Shown: positions 34,735-44,446, counted from the first letter of the stretch. The stretch is DNA of 64,000 nucleotides from Psychrosphaera sp. F3M07 (GCF_018860345.1 NZ_JAHKPJ010000002.1:1-64000), one strand, 5' to 3'. The notes: generated by a model not told the origin, from the sequence alone. Program-made: numbers and translations.

Positions 34735-35655
34735 TTATTTTACTAATATGCTGTGAAGTAGGGCGTTTTGAGCCCACATTCTGTTCTCTGCTTGTCTTAG
34801 AATGACAGATTGCTCTGAGTCTAAAACATCCGCAGTGACTTCCTCATCTCTATGTGCAGGTTGGCAATGCATAAAATACTTTGCATTGGCCGACTGCATT
34901 AATTCTTTGGTGATCTGGTAAGGTTTAAACGTACCTAATATTTGCTCTAAGCTTTTGTCATCGCCCATCGAAATCCAAGTGTCTGCGTAAATAGCATCTA
35001 CGTTACCTAATGCATTTACATCGTTTGTTACTGTGACAGTACATTGGTTCTCGTCTGCAATCTTAGTCGCTTGTTGCACTATTTGCTCATCAACGCCATA
35101 ACCTTCAGGTGTTAATACAACTAAATTCACACCTAATTGCGCGCCAGCTAACATTAATGAATGGGTCACATTATTGCCGTCACCAATATAAGCTAACGTT
35201 AATCCTTTTACCTCGCCAAATAACTCTTGTAAAGTCATATAGTCAGCCAAGGCTTGGCAAGGGTGGTAAAGGTCACATAATGAATTTACAATGGGTACAG
35301 ACGCTGCTGACTTTAAGGTTGTTAATGTTGCATGTGTCATCACTCGTGCGACAATCGCGTCACACCAACATGAAAGGTTGGCACCAAAATCTGCCACATC
35401 CTCACGTTTACCCATAGCCCCATTTTGTTGGTCCAAATAAACGGCATGGCCGCCTAATTTATTAATACCTACATCAAAACTGACACGTGTTCTTAACGAT
35501 GGCTTTTCATACAATGTAGCAATCGATTTACCTTTTAAAGCATCACCATACTTTTCTGGTGTTGCCTTCATGTCGATGGCCAATAATAAAATATCTTTTA
35601 ATTGTTGCGGTGAGATGTCTAAATCACCCAAAACTGACTGGTTATATAAAGTCAT
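34735..35655 (-). CDS. argF: Ornithine carbamoyltransferase
   Basis: ArgF makes citrulline from ornithine and carbamoyl phosphate. The 306-residue protein has the carbamoyl phosphate site SLRTRVSFD, the HPCQALADYMT motif, and the ornithine loop region. The usual C-terminal HCLPA motif reads HCQPAHRDEEV here; the Cys is kept and I believe this variant is found in related marine genera. Neither the proline-bearing loop of acetylornithine carbamoyltransferase nor aspartate carbamoyltransferase features are evident. It lies 30 bp after argB. Confidence 0.95.
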   Translation of the reverse strand: MTLYNQSVLGDLDISPQQLKDILLLAIDMKATPEKYGDALKGKSIATLYEKPSLRTRVSFDVGINKLGGHAVYLDQQNGAMGKREDVADFGANLSCWCDAIVARVMTHATLTTLKSAASVPIVNSLCDLYHPCQALADYMTLQELFGEVKGLTLAYIGDGNNVTHSLMLAGAQLGVNLVVLTPEGYGVDEQIVQQATKIADENQCTVTVTNDVNALGNVDAIYADTWISMGDDKSLEQILGTFKPYQITKELMQSANAKYFMHCQPAHRDEEVTADVLDSEQSVILRQAENRMWAQNALLHSILVK

Positions 35656-35685
35656 TGTGTACCTGTACTTATTTAATTTGTTTGC

Positions 35686-36477
35686 TTAAGCGTTAATTTG
35701 AGTGCCAAGTTGTATTTGTTCAGACAAATGTAACTTGTTTAACGCGTTAGAATCTTGCCAACTACCGATATGCACAGGTCGTCGTAAAAGTCGGGCGGCG
35801 TCATAAGCAGCGTTTACTTTCACTACCATGCCATCCCGTATCACTCCTGTGTGAATAAGGTTTGAAATTGATTCTTTATCGAGGGATTGAATTAATTGTT
35901 TTTCAGCATCTAATACACCAGCAACGTTACTTAACAAACATAAGTCAGCTTGTAATAATTTTGCCGTTGCCACCGCGGCATCATCTGCATTGATATTAAG
36001 TGTTTGACCGTTGGCATCACAACCAATTGAGTTAATTAACACGACAAAGCCATTGTCTAATAATGCATTGATCGCGCTTGGATTATTTGGTTGTACTTCA
36101 CCCACAGCGCCTAATTTTTCTGATTTAATATGTGCATCAAATAAATCAGCATCTGCAAGACTTAATGCGACGGCATTTACCTGTAAAGATTTACATGCTG
36201 CTAATAATTGCTGACTGGCCACACCAGCAAGAGCACCAACAACAAATGGTAAGTGGGTGAGTGGTGTTGCTCTAACACCATCAACTTTGGTGGTGTCTAA
36301 TTGAGTTGCTAACATCATTTCTTCAACTTGAGGCCCGCCACCATGAACTATAACAACGGGACGAGTTTGTTTGATTTTAGCAATTTGTTGTAAAAACTCA
36401 GTTAACGCCACTTTATCTGTAAGGGCTTCGCCGCCTAATTTAAAAACGATAGGGCTAGCTAGATTGGTCGAGCTCAT
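35686..36477 (-). CDS. argB: Acetylglutamate kinase
   Basis: ArgB phosphorylates N-acetylglutamate. The 263-residue protein has the kinase core (FKLGGEAL, VVIVHGGGPQVEEMM), the substrate segment VDGVRATPLT and LLQADLCLLSNVAGVLD, and it ends near the short, arginine-insensitive E. coli type, lacking the N-terminal helix of the feedback-regulated form. Control would then act on ArgA and transcription. It starts two bases after argC stops. Confidence 0.95.
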   Translation of the reverse strand: MSSTNLASPIVFKLGGEALTDKVALTEFLQQIAKIKQTRPVVIVHGGGPQVEEMMLATQLDTTKVDGVRATPLTHLPFVVGALAGVASQQLLAACKSLQVNAVALSLADADLFDAHIKSEKLGAVGEVQPNNPSAINALLDNGFVVLINSIGCDANGQTLNINADDAAVATAKLLQADLCLLSNVAGVLDAEKQLIQSLDKESISNLIHTGVIRDGMVVKVNAAYDAARLLRRPVHIGSWQDSNALNKLHLSEQIQLGTQINA

Positions 36478-36479
36478 TG

Positions 36480-37544
36480 TTAAATAGCCCCTTGAGTTTG
36501 TGAAGTAGGCAATAAACCAAGCCCTTCATGTAAACCACAAACAATATTAGCGCATTGAATAGCCTGCGAAGATGCACCTTTTAGTACATTATCTATTGCA
36601 CTTATCACGATTAAATCTGTGCCATTTAATTGCCAATACAAATCACAATAAGGAGTATGAGCTACATCGTTTATATGAGGCGCTTCAGAACGTAAACGTA
36701 CAAAGGGTTTGTCCGAATATTGTAATTCAAAAGCCATATTGATCTGTTCTAATGTCGTGCCTTCTTTTACTTGCATAACTATAGTGGCAAGAATGCCTCT
36801 GTCAAAATTAGCCACATGTGGCGTAAAGATAACTTTTCTACCTACTTCTTGGCAAATTTCAGGCAGGTGACGATGAACAAACAAGTTATAAGGTTTTAAA
36901 CTTAATTCACAAAAGCTAGTTGCTAATGCGGCTTTTCTGCCAGCACCACTTACGCCACTAATTGCATTAATAACAGGTGTACACTGATCAGTTAATAACT
37001 CACTTTTAACTAATGGTTTAATCGCCATTTGAGAAGCGGTTGGGTAACAACCAGGTAAAGAAATTAACGCTTTGTCTTTTAAATTATGTGCGTTCCACTC
37101 AGGTAAACCATAAGGAATGTCACTTAATTGCTCGGCATACTGATGAGCAAAGCCATAATATTCTGGATATAAGTCCGGATCTTGTAAACGGAAGCCGCCT
37201 GACAAGTCTAGAACCGTAATGTTATTTGCGGTTAATGAATTGGCTATATCGTGACTAAATTCATGGGGCGTCGCTAAAAAAATAAGCCCTTGGTCAACAC
37301 CACTTAAAGTTGACTTCAGGGCTTCAATATTCGCTTTTCCACCAGGAACAAGAGTGAAATCGAGTAGACCTTTATATTTAGGATAAAGATCTGACAATAA
37401 TTTATTGGCGTCACTGCTTTGCTCAGAAACAAATAAAGCTTCCAATGAGAAAGTAGGGTGGTTGACAATCATTTTCGCCAACTCTACACCAGCATAACCA
37501 CTTGCCCCAAATACGACACAAGGAATGTTTTTGTTGTTTGCCAT
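36480..37544 (-). CDS. argC: N-acetyl-gamma-glutamyl-phosphate reductase
   Basis: ArgC reduces the acyl phosphate made by ArgB, using NADPH. The 354-residue protein has the Rossmann start VVFGASGYAGVELAKMI, the catalytic Cys in LPGCYPTASQ and the conserved HRHLPEI segment. It is the first gene of the arg cluster and has an ARG box about 90 bp upstream. argE, often divergent from argC in this group, is not next to it: the neighbour is a lipoprotein gene on the same strand. Confidence 0.96.
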   Translation of the reverse strand: MANNKNIPCVVFGASGYAGVELAKMIVNHPTFSLEALFVSEQSSDANKLLSDLYPKYKGLLDFTLVPGGKANIEALKSTLSGVDQGLIFLATPHEFSHDIANSLTANNITVLDLSGGFRLQDPDLYPEYYGFAHQYAEQLSDIPYGLPEWNAHNLKDKALISLPGCYPTASQMAIKPLVKSELLTDQCTPVINAISGVSGAGRKAALATSFCELSLKPYNLFVHRHLPEICQEVGRKVIFTPHVANFDRGILATIVMQVKEGTTLEQINMAFELQYSDKPFVRLRSEAPHINDVAHTPYCDLYWQLNGTDLIVISAIDNVLKGASSQAIQCANIVCGLHEGLGLLPTSQTQGAI

Positions 37545-37634
37545 TTAAATTACTGCTGAAAATATTTTACTAATTACGTTGATCAGGATAATCACAGATT
37601 ATTATTGCGATGTAAACAATAAAAATGCAATTAA

Positions 37635-37652
37635 AGTGAATTTATATTCAAT
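37635..37652 (-). promoter_or_regulatory. ARG box (ArgR operator) upstream of argC
   Basis: TGAATTTATATTCA at 37637-37650 is a perfect match to the symmetric ARG box core (TGAAT-4-ATTCA). It lies about 90 bp upstream of argC, where arginine-loaded ArgR would repress the operon. ArgR usually binds paired boxes three bases apart; the neighbouring ATAAAAATGCAATTA is only a weak second copy. Confidence 0.75.
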
Positions 37653-37681
37653 TGTTGGTTTTTTATCGTGTCCATGCTTTT

Positions 37682-38317
37682 TTATAAGGCTAACGCATCT
37701 TCCAAACTGGGTAATTTATTATCAAAGGTTTTAGGTTGGAATTGTGGCAAAGGTTCATTAATCGCCCATTGAGTAACTTTTCCATCAACAAATTCTATGT
37801 TGATCCATTGTAATAAAGTTAAAACTGGGTTGCCTGATGATGTTGTTTGGATGTCATGCCTTGATATGCTCGATGCAAGGGTAACGTTTAATGCTGCAAT
37901 GATGGCTTCGTTACACTCATTTTTACTTAATATACAGGTGAGTCCCAATAGAGAGACTAATGAAGTGGTCAGTAAATTTAAGTCACCGGCTCTTTTATCA
38001 ACTTGGATGTAAGTTTCATCAAAAACGGTAAAATTGCATATTCCAGATTCAAAACATTCTTTTTCCATATTTGGAAATAAAGCGGTCACTTGCGCTTTGC
38101 TCATGCCTATTTTTAGTTGATTTAGTTGTGTGTCATATTTCTGATTGATATCTGGGATGTCTTCAGTAGAACCAACTTTTAAGATGACAAGATCAGCTTG
38201 ACTGACACAAGCTGTTAGAAAAGTTAACGTTAGACTTAACATTAACCATTGCAAACCAGATCTTAGCTTTATTAAGTCCTTGTTAAATTTAAAGCCAGTG
38301 GGGAATATTTTTAACAT
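37682..38317 (-). CDS. Hypothetical lipoprotein with a BamE-like motif
   Basis: The 211-residue protein has a basic N-terminus and a hydrophobic stretch ending LTLTFLTAC, a lipobox near residue 37, which is rather late; a shorter start is possible but not obvious. The segment LNQLKIGMSKAQVTALFP resembles the 'IGM-x-x-xQV' motif of BamE/OmlA-type lipoproteins. After a Cys pair (KECFESGIC) it has a second hydrophobic stretch (LLTTSLVSLLGLTCIL) with another Cys pair. The function is unknown. It lies between the ccm cluster and argC and is not clearly in either operon. Confidence 0.65.
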   Translation of the reverse strand: MLKIFPTGFKFNKDLIKLRSGLQWLMLSLTLTFLTACVSQADLVILKVGSTEDIPDINQKYDTQLNQLKIGMSKAQVTALFPNMEKECFESGICNFTVFDETYIQVDKRAGDLNLLTTSLVSLLGLTCILSKNECNEAIIAALNVTLASSISRHDIQTTSSGNPVLTLLQWINIEFVDGKVTQWAINEPLPQFQPKTFDNKLPSLEDALAL

Positions 38318-38467
38318 TTGTATGTTCCTTTACATAGAGTAATGACCTCCATTAAACAATGAATTGACAATATTTTGAATTGTTAAATTAACTTATTTAA
38401 GATCTATAAAGCGAGTAAGAGCCTGTGATACAATTCGGCAATTTAAAATACTTAGTAAGTTGTTGTT

Positions 38468-39097
38468 TTGCTTGAAGTTCAAGGTTTAACCTGTTTTCGT
38501 CAGAATCGCTGTTTGTTTGCTGGTCTCAATTTTGTCTTATCTGAACACCAGATCTGTCAAATTGAAGGGCCAAATGGTGCTGGCAAATCAACTTTGTTAA
38601 GAGCAATTTTAGGTCTGTTTAGAGCTGACGAAGGTCAGATAATATGGTCTGGTAAGAGTACAACGCAACAAGCAGAGCTATTTTTACAGCAAGTGTTTTT
38701 CTTAGGCCATAAGTTTGCAATTAATTCGGATTTAACGCCATGGCAAAACCTTGAGTTTTGGTCTGCACTTAATCCGACACAAAATGACGACTTTGCTTCT
38801 GCGTTAACAAAAGTAGGGCTTACCGGTCTTGAACATATCCCATGCCATTCATTATCGGCCGGTCAACACCGTCGTGTTGCTTTAGCTAGATTATGGCTCA
38901 CTAATACTAAGTTGTGGGTATTGGATGAACCTTTTACTGCGATAGATAAAAGTGGTGTGCAATTATTACAACAACGCTTTAATTCGCACTTAACATCTGG
39001 TGGCATGATTTTATTAACGAGTCACCAAGATTTATCGCAAGAATTTGCTCAGTTACATACGATTAAACTCACTGATAATACTGGTGAGATAATATGA
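38468..39097 (+). CDS. ccmA: Heme exporter ATP-binding subunit CcmA
   Basis: CcmA is the ATPase of the CcmABCD complex that releases heme-bound CcmE during cytochrome c maturation. The 209-residue protein has Walker A GPNGAGKS, the signature LSAGQHRRVALARL and Walker B LWVLDEPFTAID. The start appears to be TTG at 38468, giving MLEVQGLTCFRQNR, which aligns with the family N-terminus; no ATG fits and the ribosome-binding site is weak. Its last four bases overlap ccmB (ATGA). It opens the ccmABCDEFGHI-mlaA operon. Confidence 0.94.
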   Translation: MLEVQGLTCFRQNRCLFAGLNFVLSEHQICQIEGPNGAGKSTLLRAILGLFRADEGQIIWSGKSTTQQAELFLQQVFFLGHKFAINSDLTPWQNLEFWSALNPTQNDDFASALTKVGLTGLEHIPCHSLSAGQHRRVALARLWLTNTKLWVLDEPFTAIDKSGVQLLQQRFNSHLTSGGMILLTSHQDLSQEFAQLHTIKLTDNTGEII

Positions 39098-39795
39098 ACA
39101 ATCTCAGCACATCTAAACCACTTTCTTATTGGTCCGCGTTTAAATCTATTTTTATCCGTGAGATTAAATTAGCTTGGCAAAAGCCTACACAATTGGTTCA
39201 ACCTGTGGTGTTTTTTCTAATTGTTGTTACTTTATTCCCGTTAGGTATCTCACCAGCTCCAAAAACATTACAAATGATAGGGCCTGGGGTTATTTGGATT
39301 GCGGCCATTTTAGCCATTATGTTGGTGGTTGAACGTTTATTTAGACAAGATTATCAAGAGGGAACTATTGAAGCATGGTTATTGTCTACTGTGCCGATGT
39401 CACTCTTGGTCGGGGCTAAATTACTTGCTGCATGGTTTATCTCATGCTCAGTATTAGTATTAATAACCCCAGTGTTAGCTTTGTTAATGAATATTGAAAC
39501 GCATGTGATACCGGCTTTGATGTTGAGCTTATTGGTAGGGACTCCAATATTATTGTTTGTTGGCGCTATCGGTAATGCGTTAACGGTAGGCTTGAATCAG
39601 GGTGGGGTACTTTTAAGTTTATTAGTATTACCTCTTTACATACCAGTGTTAATATTTGCTACGTCGTTAATTGAAGCCGCGACGTTAAATATGAGTTACA
39701 CAGGTCAAATGTCTATTTTGATCAGTATGTTATTAGTGAGTTGTTTTTTCGCTCCGGTTGCTATCGCAGCCGCTTTAAAAAATACGGTGAATTAA
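39094..39795 (+). CDS. ccmB: Heme exporter membrane subunit CcmB
   Basis: The 233-residue protein has six membrane helices, the conserved N-terminal cytoplasmic helix FIREIKLAWQKPTQLVQPVVFFLIVVTLFPLG (in order) and the RLFRQDYQEGTIEAWLL segment typical of CcmB. It is the permease partner of CcmA and overlaps it by four bases. The gap to ccmC is three bases. Confidence 0.95.
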   Translation: MNNLSTSKPLSYWSAFKSIFIREIKLAWQKPTQLVQPVVFFLIVVTLFPLGISPAPKTLQMIGPGVIWIAAILAIMLVVERLFRQDYQEGTIEAWLLSTVPMSLLVGAKLLAAWFISCSVLVLITPVLALLMNIETHVIPALMLSLLVGTPILLFVGAIGNALTVGLNQGGVLLSLLVLPLYIPVLIFATSLIEAATLNMSYTGQMSILISMLLVSCFFAPVAIAAALKNTVN

Positions 39796-39798
39796 GTT

Positions 39799-40587
39799 AT
39801 GTGGAAATGGTTACATCCCTACGCAAAAGCAGAAACTACCTATAAGTTGTGTTATCGCTTATTGCCATACTTTTCTTGGTTAGCGGTGATCACATTAGTG
39901 TCAGGTTCTATTTGGGGACTTTTTTATGCGCCTTCAGACTATCAACAAGGCGATAGCTTTCGAATTATTTATTTCCATGTACCAACGGCAATTTGGTCAA
40001 TGGGCGCTTATACCTCAATGGCCATTTGTGGGTTGATTGGCATAGTTTGGCAAATTAGAAATGCTGAACTCGCGGTTTATGCCATTGCGCCCGTTGGCGC
40101 GGCCTTTACTTTTTTAGCGCTGATTAGTGGTGCCATTTGGGGGAAACCTATGTGGGGCGCTTGGTGGGTTTGGGACGCCAGATTAACGTCAGAATTAATC
40201 CTATTGTTTTTATACCTAGGGGTTATTGCTTTATATAATTCTTTTGAAGATAAACGGACAGCGGCAAGAGCATCATCTATTTTGGCCATCGTTGGGGTAA
40301 TCAATGTGCCTATCATCCATTACTCGGTTGAGTGGTGGAATACATTACATCAAGGGGCTTCTATAACTAAGTTAGATAAACCATCCATATCACCAGATAT
40401 GTTGTGGCCATTATTATTGAACATTTCTGGCTTTCTGTTCGTATTAGCAGCATTAGTCTGTTTAAGACTAGCAAATCAAATTTTGATAAATGATGCACGT
40501 CGTCCTTGGGTAAAGGCAATGGTTAGTGAAAAAACTAACAAAGCAGAGCAATCTAAAAATAAAGCCACCTTAGCGGATAAGGAATAA
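39799..40587 (+). CDS. ccmC: Heme handling protein CcmC
   Basis: CcmC loads heme onto CcmE in the periplasm. The 262-residue protein has six membrane helices, the tryptophan-rich WGAWWVWDARLTSELIL motif and flanking His ligands in YFHVPTAIWSMGAY and PIIHYSVEWWNTLHQG. All expected heme-contact residues are visible. The extra C-terminal tail is charged. ccmD starts four bases later. Confidence 0.96.
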   Translation: MWKWLHPYAKAETTYKLCYRLLPYFSWLAVITLVSGSIWGLFYAPSDYQQGDSFRIIYFHVPTAIWSMGAYTSMAICGLIGIVWQIRNAELAVYAIAPVGAAFTFLALISGAIWGKPMWGAWWVWDARLTSELILLFLYLGVIALYNSFEDKRTAARASSILAIVGVINVPIIHYSVEWWNTLHQGASITKLDKPSISPDMLWPLLLNISGFLFVLAALVCLRLANQILINDARRPWVKAMVSEKTNKAEQSKNKATLADKE

Positions 40588-40591
40588 AAAT

Positions 40592-40819
40592 ATGCACTTT
40601 AATTCTATTTCTGAAGCTTTAGCGATGGGTGGATACGGCCCTTATGTATGGTCAACCGTTGGGATTGTGATAGCCGTTCTATTATTTTTGATTATTCACT
40701 CAATGACCGCCAAAAAACGTACATTAACCATGTTAAGACTTGAGCAAGAGCGTGCGGATAAAATTGCATTGGCTAAGCAGTCTAATGACGATTATCAATC
40801 AAAACCAAATCATAATTAA
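40592..40819 (+). CDS. ccmD: Heme exporter small subunit CcmD
   Basis: CcmD is a short single-helix protein needed to release heme-loaded CcmE from CcmABC. The 75-residue product has the family N-terminus [17 protein letters not shown], one membrane helix ([16 protein letters not shown]) and a basic, charged C-terminus. The assignment is supported by its place between ccmC and ccmE. Confidence 0.93.
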   Translation: MHFNSISEALAMGGYGPYVWSTVGIVIAVLLFLIIHSMTAKKRTLTMLRLEQERADKIALAKQSNDDYQSKPNHN

Positions 40820-40839
40820 TCGAAAGTAAGATCAAAACC

Positions 40840-41313
40840 ATGAACCCACGTAGAAAAAAGAGACTGTTTATTATTGCTGCTTCTATTAGTTTTTTAGGGG
40901 CCGCAACTGGTTTAATGTTGTATGGCTTAAGCCAAAATATTGATTTGTTCTATACCCCTAGTGAAATTTTACAAGGTAAAGATTTAGGCAACGGTAAAAT
41001 TGGTGCTAAACCACAAATTGGTCAACGTCTAAGAATTGGCGGTATGGTTGTAGAGGGCAGTGTGGTTCGCAGTGAGCACAACTTAGATGTGTCATTTAGG
41101 CTGACAGACACGGGGCCTGAAGTAACCGTGAAATACACTGGGATCTTGCCAGACTTATTCCGTGAAGGGCAAGGTATTGTGGCGCAAGGCATTTTAATCA
41201 GTGCTGATACGATTGAAGCAACGGAAGTATTAGCAAAACATGATGAAGAATATATGCCGCCAGAATTAGCTGAAAAGATGAAAGGCATAAAACACGTTAA
41301 GCCAGAATACTAA
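40840..41313 (+). CDS. ccmE: Heme chaperone CcmE
   Basis: CcmE carries heme covalently in the periplasm to the CcmFH ligase. The 157-residue protein has a basic N-terminus (NPRRKKRLF), one membrane anchor, an OB-fold beta domain ([24 protein letters not shown]) and the heme-binding His134 in [12 protein letters not shown], with Tyr138 nearby. This is the classical His type, not the Cys variant. A 78-bp gap separates it from ccmF. Confidence 0.97.
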   Translation: MNPRRKKRLFIIAASISFLGAATGLMLYGLSQNIDLFYTPSEILQGKDLGNGKIGAKPQIGQRLRIGGMVVEGSVVRSEHNLDVSFRLTDTGPEVTVKYTGILPDLFREGQGIVAQGILISADTIEATEVLAKHDEEYMPPELAEKMKGIKHVKPEY

Positions 41314-41391
41314 GTTCAGACTGCAACCAGATGAACTTGACCTTTTCTCGTTTTAAACCCTATAGATTTATTTAAATAACAAGAAACTACT

Positions 41392-43332
41392 ATGATCCCA
41401 GAACTCGGTAATTTTGCTTTATATATCGCATTTGCATTAAGTATCTTATTGTCGATATTCCCAGCAATTGGTGTAAGACAAAACAATGCAAGACTCATGG
41501 CAATGGCGCCAAATCTTTCCATAGGGTTATTTGTATTTACCTTATTCTCATTCTCTTGTTTGGTTTACGCATTTTTAACTGATGATTTCACGGTTGTGAA
41601 TGTGGCACAAAACTCAAATTCTGCATTGCCAAACCAATATAAATTTGCGGCCAGCTTTGGAAGTCACGAAGGCTCATTTTTGCTTTGGTTGTTAATGCAA
41701 TCAGGTTGGTTATTCGCGGTGGCTATTATGTCTAAAGGCTTACCAGTTGATATGCGAACTCGAATATTAACGGTATTAGGCTGGGTATGTGTTGGTTTTT
41801 ACGCGTATATCATTATCTCGTCTAATCCTTTTGAACGTACATTGCCTTACTTCCCTGTTGATGGGCGGGATTTAAATCCGTTATTACAAGATATTGGCAT
41901 GATCATTCACCCACCTTTGTTATACATGGGATATGTTGGTTTATCCGTTAGTTTTGCATTTGCTATTGCTGCTTTATTAAGTGGCAACTTAGATTCAACG
42001 TGGGCTAAATGGTCACGTCCTTGGACTGCAGCTGCCTGGGCATTTTTAACTTTAGGTATCACAGTTGGCTCTTGGTGGGCTTATTCTGAGCTTGGCTGGG
42101 GCGGCTGGTGGTTTTGGGATCCGGTTGAAAACGCATCCTTCATGCCATGGTTAGTGGCTACCGCTTTATTACATTCATTAGCGGTATCCGAAAAACGGAA
42201 TGCCTTTAAAAGCTGGACCGTGTTTTTAGCGATAGCGGCATTCTCCTTAAGTTTGTTAGGCACGTTTTTAGTTCGTTCAGGCGTTATCGTTTCAGTTCAT
42301 GCTTTTGCTAGCGATCCGGAACGAGGGATCTTTATTTTAATACTATTAGCCTTAGTGATTGGCGGTAGTTTATTACTTTACAGTTTAAGAGCTGGCAATA
42401 TTAAAAGCTTTGGTAAGTTCTCAATTTTCTCAAGAGAGTCCATGTTGTGGGGTAACAACGTATTGTTAATTGCCGCGACTATGGTGGTATTGATGGGTAC
42501 ATTATTACCTTTGGTACATAAAGAAATTGGTTTAGGTACTATTTCCATTGGCGAACCATTTTTTAATCAAATGTTTACCTACTTAATCGTCCCTTTTGCC
42601 TTATTGCTTGGTATCGCGCCTTTGGTGCGTTGGAAACAAGATAAACTGAATAACTTTGTTACTAAGCCTGTAGTAGTCATTATCAGCAGTGTCGTGCTGA
42701 CATTATTGTGGTTAAAAGTTGAATTTAATGACATTAATTTGCTGGCTGCGCTGGGGACATGTTTAGCGGTTTGGGTTGTATTGTTTACCTTGTTAGAATT
42801 AAAACAAACGTCAAAGAAAGTATCTTTATTTAAACTGCCATTAAGTCATTACTCTATGAGTTTAGGCCATATAGGTTTAGCGTTTGTTATTGCCGGCGTC
42901 GCTTTAACCTCGCAGTATTCTGTAGAGCGTGATGTAAAAATGAATACAGGCGATTCAGCTGAACTTCGTGGGTATCAATTTACCTTTGATAAAATTAAAA
43001 ATATTGAAGGTCCTAATTACGATGGTTGGGCAGCCGTAATCTCAGTAACCAAACAAGATAAGCCAGTTGCTACCATGTTGGCAGAAAAACGTTTTTATCC
43101 AGTTCAACGTAATACCATGACAGAAGCCGCCATTGATGATGGTTTCTTCCGTGATATTTATATTTCTTTAGGGGAACGACTACCTGATGGTGCTTGGGCA
43201 TTACGATTATACGTAAAACCATATGTTCGCTGGATTTGGTTAGGTGGCATCATAGTCGCATTTGCCGGTGGTCTAACGTTATTTGATCGCCGTTATAGAA
43301 ATAAAAACGTTGCAAAAGTAACTGCACAATAA
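41392..43332 (+). CDS. ccmF: Cytochrome c heme lyase subunit CcmF
   Basis: CcmF attaches heme to apocytochrome c with CcmH/CcmI. The 646-residue protein (647 in E. coli) has about fifteen membrane helices, the WWD motif WGGWWFWDPVENASFMPWL and conserved His residues in ASFGSHEGSFLLW, MIIHPPLLYMGYVG and VHAFASDPERG. A large periplasmic region lies before the last helix. No truncation is seen. Confidence 0.97.
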   Translation: MIPELGNFALYIAFALSILLSIFPAIGVRQNNARLMAMAPNLSIGLFVFTLFSFSCLVYAFLTDDFTVVNVAQNSNSALPNQYKFAASFGSHEGSFLLWLLMQSGWLFAVAIMSKGLPVDMRTRILTVLGWVCVGFYAYIIISSNPFERTLPYFPVDGRDLNPLLQDIGMIIHPPLLYMGYVGLSVSFAFAIAALLSGNLDSTWAKWSRPWTAAAWAFLTLGITVGSWWAYSELGWGGWWFWDPVENASFMPWLVATALLHSLAVSEKRNAFKSWTVFLAIAAFSLSLLGTFLVRSGVIVSVHAFASDPERGIFILILLALVIGGSLLLYSLRAGNIKSFGKFSIFSRESMLWGNNVLLIAATMVVLMGTLLPLVHKEIGLGTISIGEPFFNQMFTYLIVPFALLLGIAPLVRWKQDKLNNFVTKPVVVIISSVVLTLLWLKVEFNDINLLAALGTCLAVWVVLFTLLELKQTSKKVSLFKLPLSHYSMSLGHIGLAFVIAGVALTSQYSVERDVKMNTGDSAELRGYQFTFDKIKNIEGPNYDGWAAVISVTKQDKPVATMLAEKRFYPVQRNTMTEAAIDDGFFRDIYISLGERLPDGAWALRLYVKPYVRWIWLGGIIVAFAGGLTLFDRRYRNKNVAKVTAQ

Positions 43333-43346
43333 GAGTAAATAAGATT

Positions 43347-43925
43347 ATGACTAAAAAGATAAATTTTAGATTTTTACCCTTAGTAGTATTTGTACTTTTA
43401 CTTGGGTTTTTATTAAAAGGTTTGTTTAGTGATCCAAGCGAACGTGACTCGGCACTAATTGGTAAATCATTCCCACAGTTTGAGTTACCGGATTTAAATT
43501 CCAATAACAAAATGCATACCCCAGAAACATTATTAACTGAGCCTGTATTAGTGAATGTGTGGGGAACCTGGTGCACAACCTGTAAATACGAGTTACCGTT
43601 TTTGACTAAGTTAGCCAATGAGTATGATGTTAAAATAGTAGGCCTGTATTACGACCAAAATCACGCTCCAGAGTTTGGTGAGTATGCGGATATTCCAACC
43701 ATTAGAGTTGAAGTGAAAGAAATGTTGGCCCGTTTGGGTAACCCTTATCAATATAATATTTTGGATTTAGATCGCAGCTTGTCTTTAGATTTAGGTGTTA
43801 CTGGTGCGCCTGAGTCATTTTTGATTGATGCCAATGGCATCGTTAGGATGCATCACATGGGTGATGTTAATGAACGAATTTGGCGTGAAAAGTTAGCCCC
43901 TGTTTGGAATGAGATCAGCCAATGA
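43347..43925 (+). CDS. ccmG: Thiol:disulfide interchange protein CcmG/DsbE
   Basis: CcmG is a membrane-tethered thioredoxin-like protein that reduces the apocytochrome or CcmH cysteines. The 192-residue protein has an N-terminal anchor, the active site WGTWCTTCKYE (C76, C79) and the cis-Pro region LGVTGAPESFLID. The CTTC pair is one residue off the common CPTC. Its end overlaps ccmH by four bases. Confidence 0.94.
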   Translation: MTKKINFRFLPLVVFVLLLGFLLKGLFSDPSERDSALIGKSFPQFELPDLNSNNKMHTPETLLTEPVLVNVWGTWCTTCKYELPFLTKLANEYDVKIVGLYYDQNHAPEFGEYADIPTIRVEVKEMLARLGNPYQYNILDLDRSLSLDLGVTGAPESFLIDANGIVRMHHMGDVNERIWREKLAPVWNEISQ

Positions 43926-44446
43926 ATAAATTTGTTATTACCATAGGGTTATTGCTGCTAAGCAATATTGCTCAAGCGACGACAGAAGATCAAATAAGCT
44001 TTAAGTCGGAACAACAAAAACAGTTATATTTAGAATTAACTGCAGAATTACGTTGTCCTAAATGTCAGAATCAAAATATCGCGGACTCAAATGCAGTCGT
44101 AGCCAAAGATATGCGCGTTAAAACAAAACAGCTGTTAGATGAAGGACAAAACAAACAACAGGTTATTGATTATATGATTAATCGTTATGGTCAGTTTGCT
44201 CATTATCAGCCGCCATTTAACGTAGCCACAAGTATGTTATGGCTTCTACCTATCGGGTTTATTTTATTTGCGGGCTTTGTCCAAGTTAAGCGCAGTAAGT
44301 CAAAACAACAGGTTGATGAGCCAACTAATTTGTCTGATTTAGACGATGAATTAGCTCAATTATTAGTCAGTGATTCAAACAACAAAATTGATACTTCTGC
44401 ATCTAACAATGCGAAGACAGAAGCTAATGTAAAGGACATTAAATAA
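43922..44446 (+). CDS. ccmH: Cytochrome c maturation protein CcmH
   Basis: CcmH is the thiol protein that handles the apocytochrome CxxCH motif. The 174-residue protein has a signal peptide (LLLLSNIAQA), the LRCPKCQNQNIADSNA motif with C45 and C48, and a membrane helix near residue 105. The C-terminal cytoplasmic tail is long and acidic. The split CcmH/CcmI arrangement differs from the fused E. coli CcmH. The ccmI start overlaps its stop by one base. Confidence 0.95.
   Translation: MNKFVITIGLLLLSNIAQATTEDQISFKSEQQKQLYLELTAELRCPKCQNQNIADSNAVVAKDMRVKTKQLLDEGQNKQQVIDYMINRYGQFAHYQPPFNVATSMLWLLPIGFILFAGFVQVKRSKSKQQVDEPTNLSDLDDELAQLLVSDSNNKIDTSASNNAKTEANVKDIK

Noticed and set aside
34735-35655. 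HCQPA in place of HCLPA in ArgF as a sign of altered substrate
   Set aside because: The carbamoyl phosphate and ornithine motifs are normal, and I believe the variant is common in related genera.
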